Below are positions 63,501-64,000 of a DNA stretch of 64,000 bases, piece after piece (within the stretch, counting starts at the first letter, position 1; each line of letters begins with the position of its first letter). The notes under the pieces were generated by a model. The model was not told the origin of the DNA and searched no databases. It saw only the letters and a list, made by a program, of their open reading frames with translations. Source of the stretch: Verrucomicrobiota bacterium (GTDB lineage: Bacteria > Verrucomicrobiota > Verrucomicrobiia > Limisphaerales > JADJPG01); the NCBI GenBank assembly GCA_016713365.1, contig JADJPG010000045.1, forward strand, positions 3,358-67,357, written 5' to 3'. A program made the position numbers and the translations under genes.

Positions 63501-64000
63501 TTTCAACGGCGATGGCGGCGTGGGACTGATCGAAAGCGAGTTCGACTCCGCGCTCGGAAAGTACGTGCCCATCTACAATGTGTGGACGCATTCGCGGACA
63601 ATGCCGTGGCTGCTGGATCGGTTCCCGAACTTCGAGACGTTCAGTCGTGCAAGCGTAGAGGAGGCGCTTGGCGAGCGCGGTCGTGAGGCCAGAGTGCTGG
63701 AAGCGAGTTGGCTGGAATCGACGGTGTTCCTCAACCGTGGCGGGCGTTTCGAGGCGCGGCCCTTGCCCATCGAGGCGCAACTGGCGCCCGCGTTCGGCGT
63801 CTGCGTGGCGGACTTTGATGGCGATGGAGCGGAGGACGCTTTTCTGAGTCAGAACTTTTTCGCTACTCGCCCAGAGACGTCGCGACTGGACGCCGGACGC
63901 GGCCTGCTGCTGCGCGGCGATGGCAAAGGCGGTTTCTCGGCGACGTCGGGAATGGCGAGCGGAATCGCGATCTACGGCGAGCAACGTGGCGCGGCGGCGA
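60595..64000 (+). CDS. ASPIC/UnbV FG-GAP repeat protein (CRTAC1-like), partial at window end
   Basis: The open frame runs from the ATG at 60595 to the last base, at least 1135 codons without a stop. MSRPPQTRRFVRLANTIALL and the following VAMPVAVTAAE form a signal peptide. At least 13 calcium-binding FG-GAP/VCBS motifs are seen (GDIDGDGWSDV, ADLDGDGDLDL, ADVNGDGALDL, RDFNGDGAPDL, ADLDNDGDLDV, FDVNSDGWDDL, GDFDGDGRMDL and others), building an integrin-like propeller. An ASPIC/UnbV-type segment (VAIRLKGKAPNTRGIGAKIR) lies at about residue 570. Such proteins are secreted and of unknown function in this phylum. Divergent from the ABC gene. The C-terminus is missing. Confidence 0.9.
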   Translation, partial: MSRPPQTRRFVRLANTIALLVAMPVAVTAAEWQAQPGARSLAVEFGTDGAPGFSVMRPEATGLAFTNPIPPSRHYTNQILLNGSGVAAGDIDGDGWSDVFFAGLGGSSALFRNEGNWKFRNVTAEAGLSIVAKLDATGTAFADLDGDGDLDLIVNSVGQGTHLFVNDGRGKFATPAVDAVLNRGSCGSSLAIADVNGDGALDLYVANYRTSTIRDLPGARFTISTIDGKPVPTAFGGRPLTAPDLTNRFAFRFKAGAGGGGQVFHDEIGEADVFYRNAGGGRFVAVPFDSGAFRDEQGQPLAGPLHEWGLSVMLRDFNGDGAPDLYVCNDFSTPDRFWINDGRGTFRAAPAHALRQTSLSTMAVDVADVNRDGFDDFFTADMLSREHWRRLVQKNEPNPNIHLFADVASRPQSPRNMLQLGRGDGTFAEAAQLAGLEGAEWAWASIFLDVDLDGFEDLLVANGFERDYMNMDANRRVNETRMRGGRNMTPADQLGLNRLYPRLNTADLALRNLGDLRFADVSAAWGFDVRAVSQGMCLADLDNDGDLDVLINNSNDPASLLRNKTAAPRVAIRLKGKAPNTRGIGAKIRVLGGAVASQSQEMISGGRYLSSDDAMRVFAAGSATNRLTIEVTWRSGARSTVANALPNRIYEIDEATAVPSPRHVPPAVQPLFEDVSSHVAHVHAAESFDDFARQPMLPNRLSALGPGVSWFDVNSDGWDDLILPGGKGAKLTLLLNDGKGGFKPFSDSALEQSLARSQTAVLGHHVADGRVALLAGSSHYEVGTSNGPVARRYELENKSGAIPRFNVDDSLPGSAASTGPLAMADLDGDGQLELFVGGRCMPGRWPEVAPSMLLRQANGRWSIDTNNTAPLATMGLVSGAVFTDLDGDGDGELVLACEWGSLRVFRNDAGTLTDGTKAFGLETFTGWWNGVNAGDFDGDGRMDLIASNWGRNTKFEHARSKPLRLYFGDFNGDGGVGLIESEFDSALGKYVPIYNVWTHSRTMPWLLDRFPNFETFSRASVEEALGERGREARVLEASWLESTVFLNRGGRFEARPLPIEAQLAPAFGVCVADFDGDGAEDAFLSQNFFATRPETSRLDAGRGLLLRGDGKGGFSATSGMASGIAIYGEQRGAAA

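Overview
The window looks like a G+C-rich genome fragment from the Verrucomicrobiota, most likely the Pedosphaera/Limisphaerales branch. The inference rests on gene content: a PSCyt1/DUF1549/DUF1553 gene next to a DUF1501 gene, giant secreted lamin-tail/CotH and immunoglobulin-like proteins, a DUF4159-MoxR-DUF58 cluster, VIT/VWA and ASPIC/UnbV proteins, a DUF5069 gene, weak Shine-Dalgarno signals, and many dispersed palindromic repeats. It reads as chromosomal DNA. I saw no rRNA, tRNA, CRISPR array, phage genes or transposase.

Layout. 1-9.3 kb: an HU-type protein, a frameshifted secreted protein, a frameshifted TPR/metallopeptidase gene coupled to DUF4159, MoxR and DUF58 genes, then a DUF2971 gene of different base composition. 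9.3-9.65 kb: a non-coding cluster of hairpin repeats. 9.65-16 kb (minus): a large secreted beta-propeller protein and a sugar ABC importer (permease plus double ATPase) without a binding protein. 16-21.2 kb: a B12-binding radical SAM protein, an EVE protein, an unknown protein and a VIT/VWA protein. 21.4-26.7 kb (minus): a four-gene overlapping operon of CHASE3-PAS histidine kinase, response regulator, REC-REC-histidine kinase and L-fuconate dehydratase. 26.9-32.6 kb: pyrE, serine acetyltransferase, two hydroxyacid dehydrogenases flanking an HpcH/HpaI aldolase, and yggS. 33-45 kb (minus): a lipoprotein and two giant secreted proteins sharing a module. 45-53.8 kb: NHL and other propeller proteins, a frameshifted DUF5069 gene, an RraB-like lipoprotein, and the PSCyt1/DUF1553-DUF1501 pair. 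53.9-64 kb: an acyltransferase/AMP-ligase, class II fructose-bisphosphate aldolase with a strong terminator, an ABC exporter (permease frameshifted), and an ASPIC/UnbV FG-GAP protein that runs off the end.

The most striking signal is a system of short paired inverted repeats from several sequence families. In several elements two hairpin arms face each other and differ by compensatory base changes, as in REP/BIME-type elements. They cluster at gene 3' ends. In six genes the stop codon lies inside or at the edge of a repeat. Two copies are read in frame inside the PSCyt1/DUF1553 gene, and another repeat-like segment breaks the 3' end of the DUF1501 gene.

A second theme is a set of seven reading-frame breaks in otherwise conserved genes. 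Five fit a single missing base, which points to sequencing error at least in part. A 26-T homopolymer inside the lamin-tail gene is also suspicious. Functionally the window combines extracellular polymer or carbohydrate handling, uptake and breakdown of a deoxysugar, and ordinary central metabolism.
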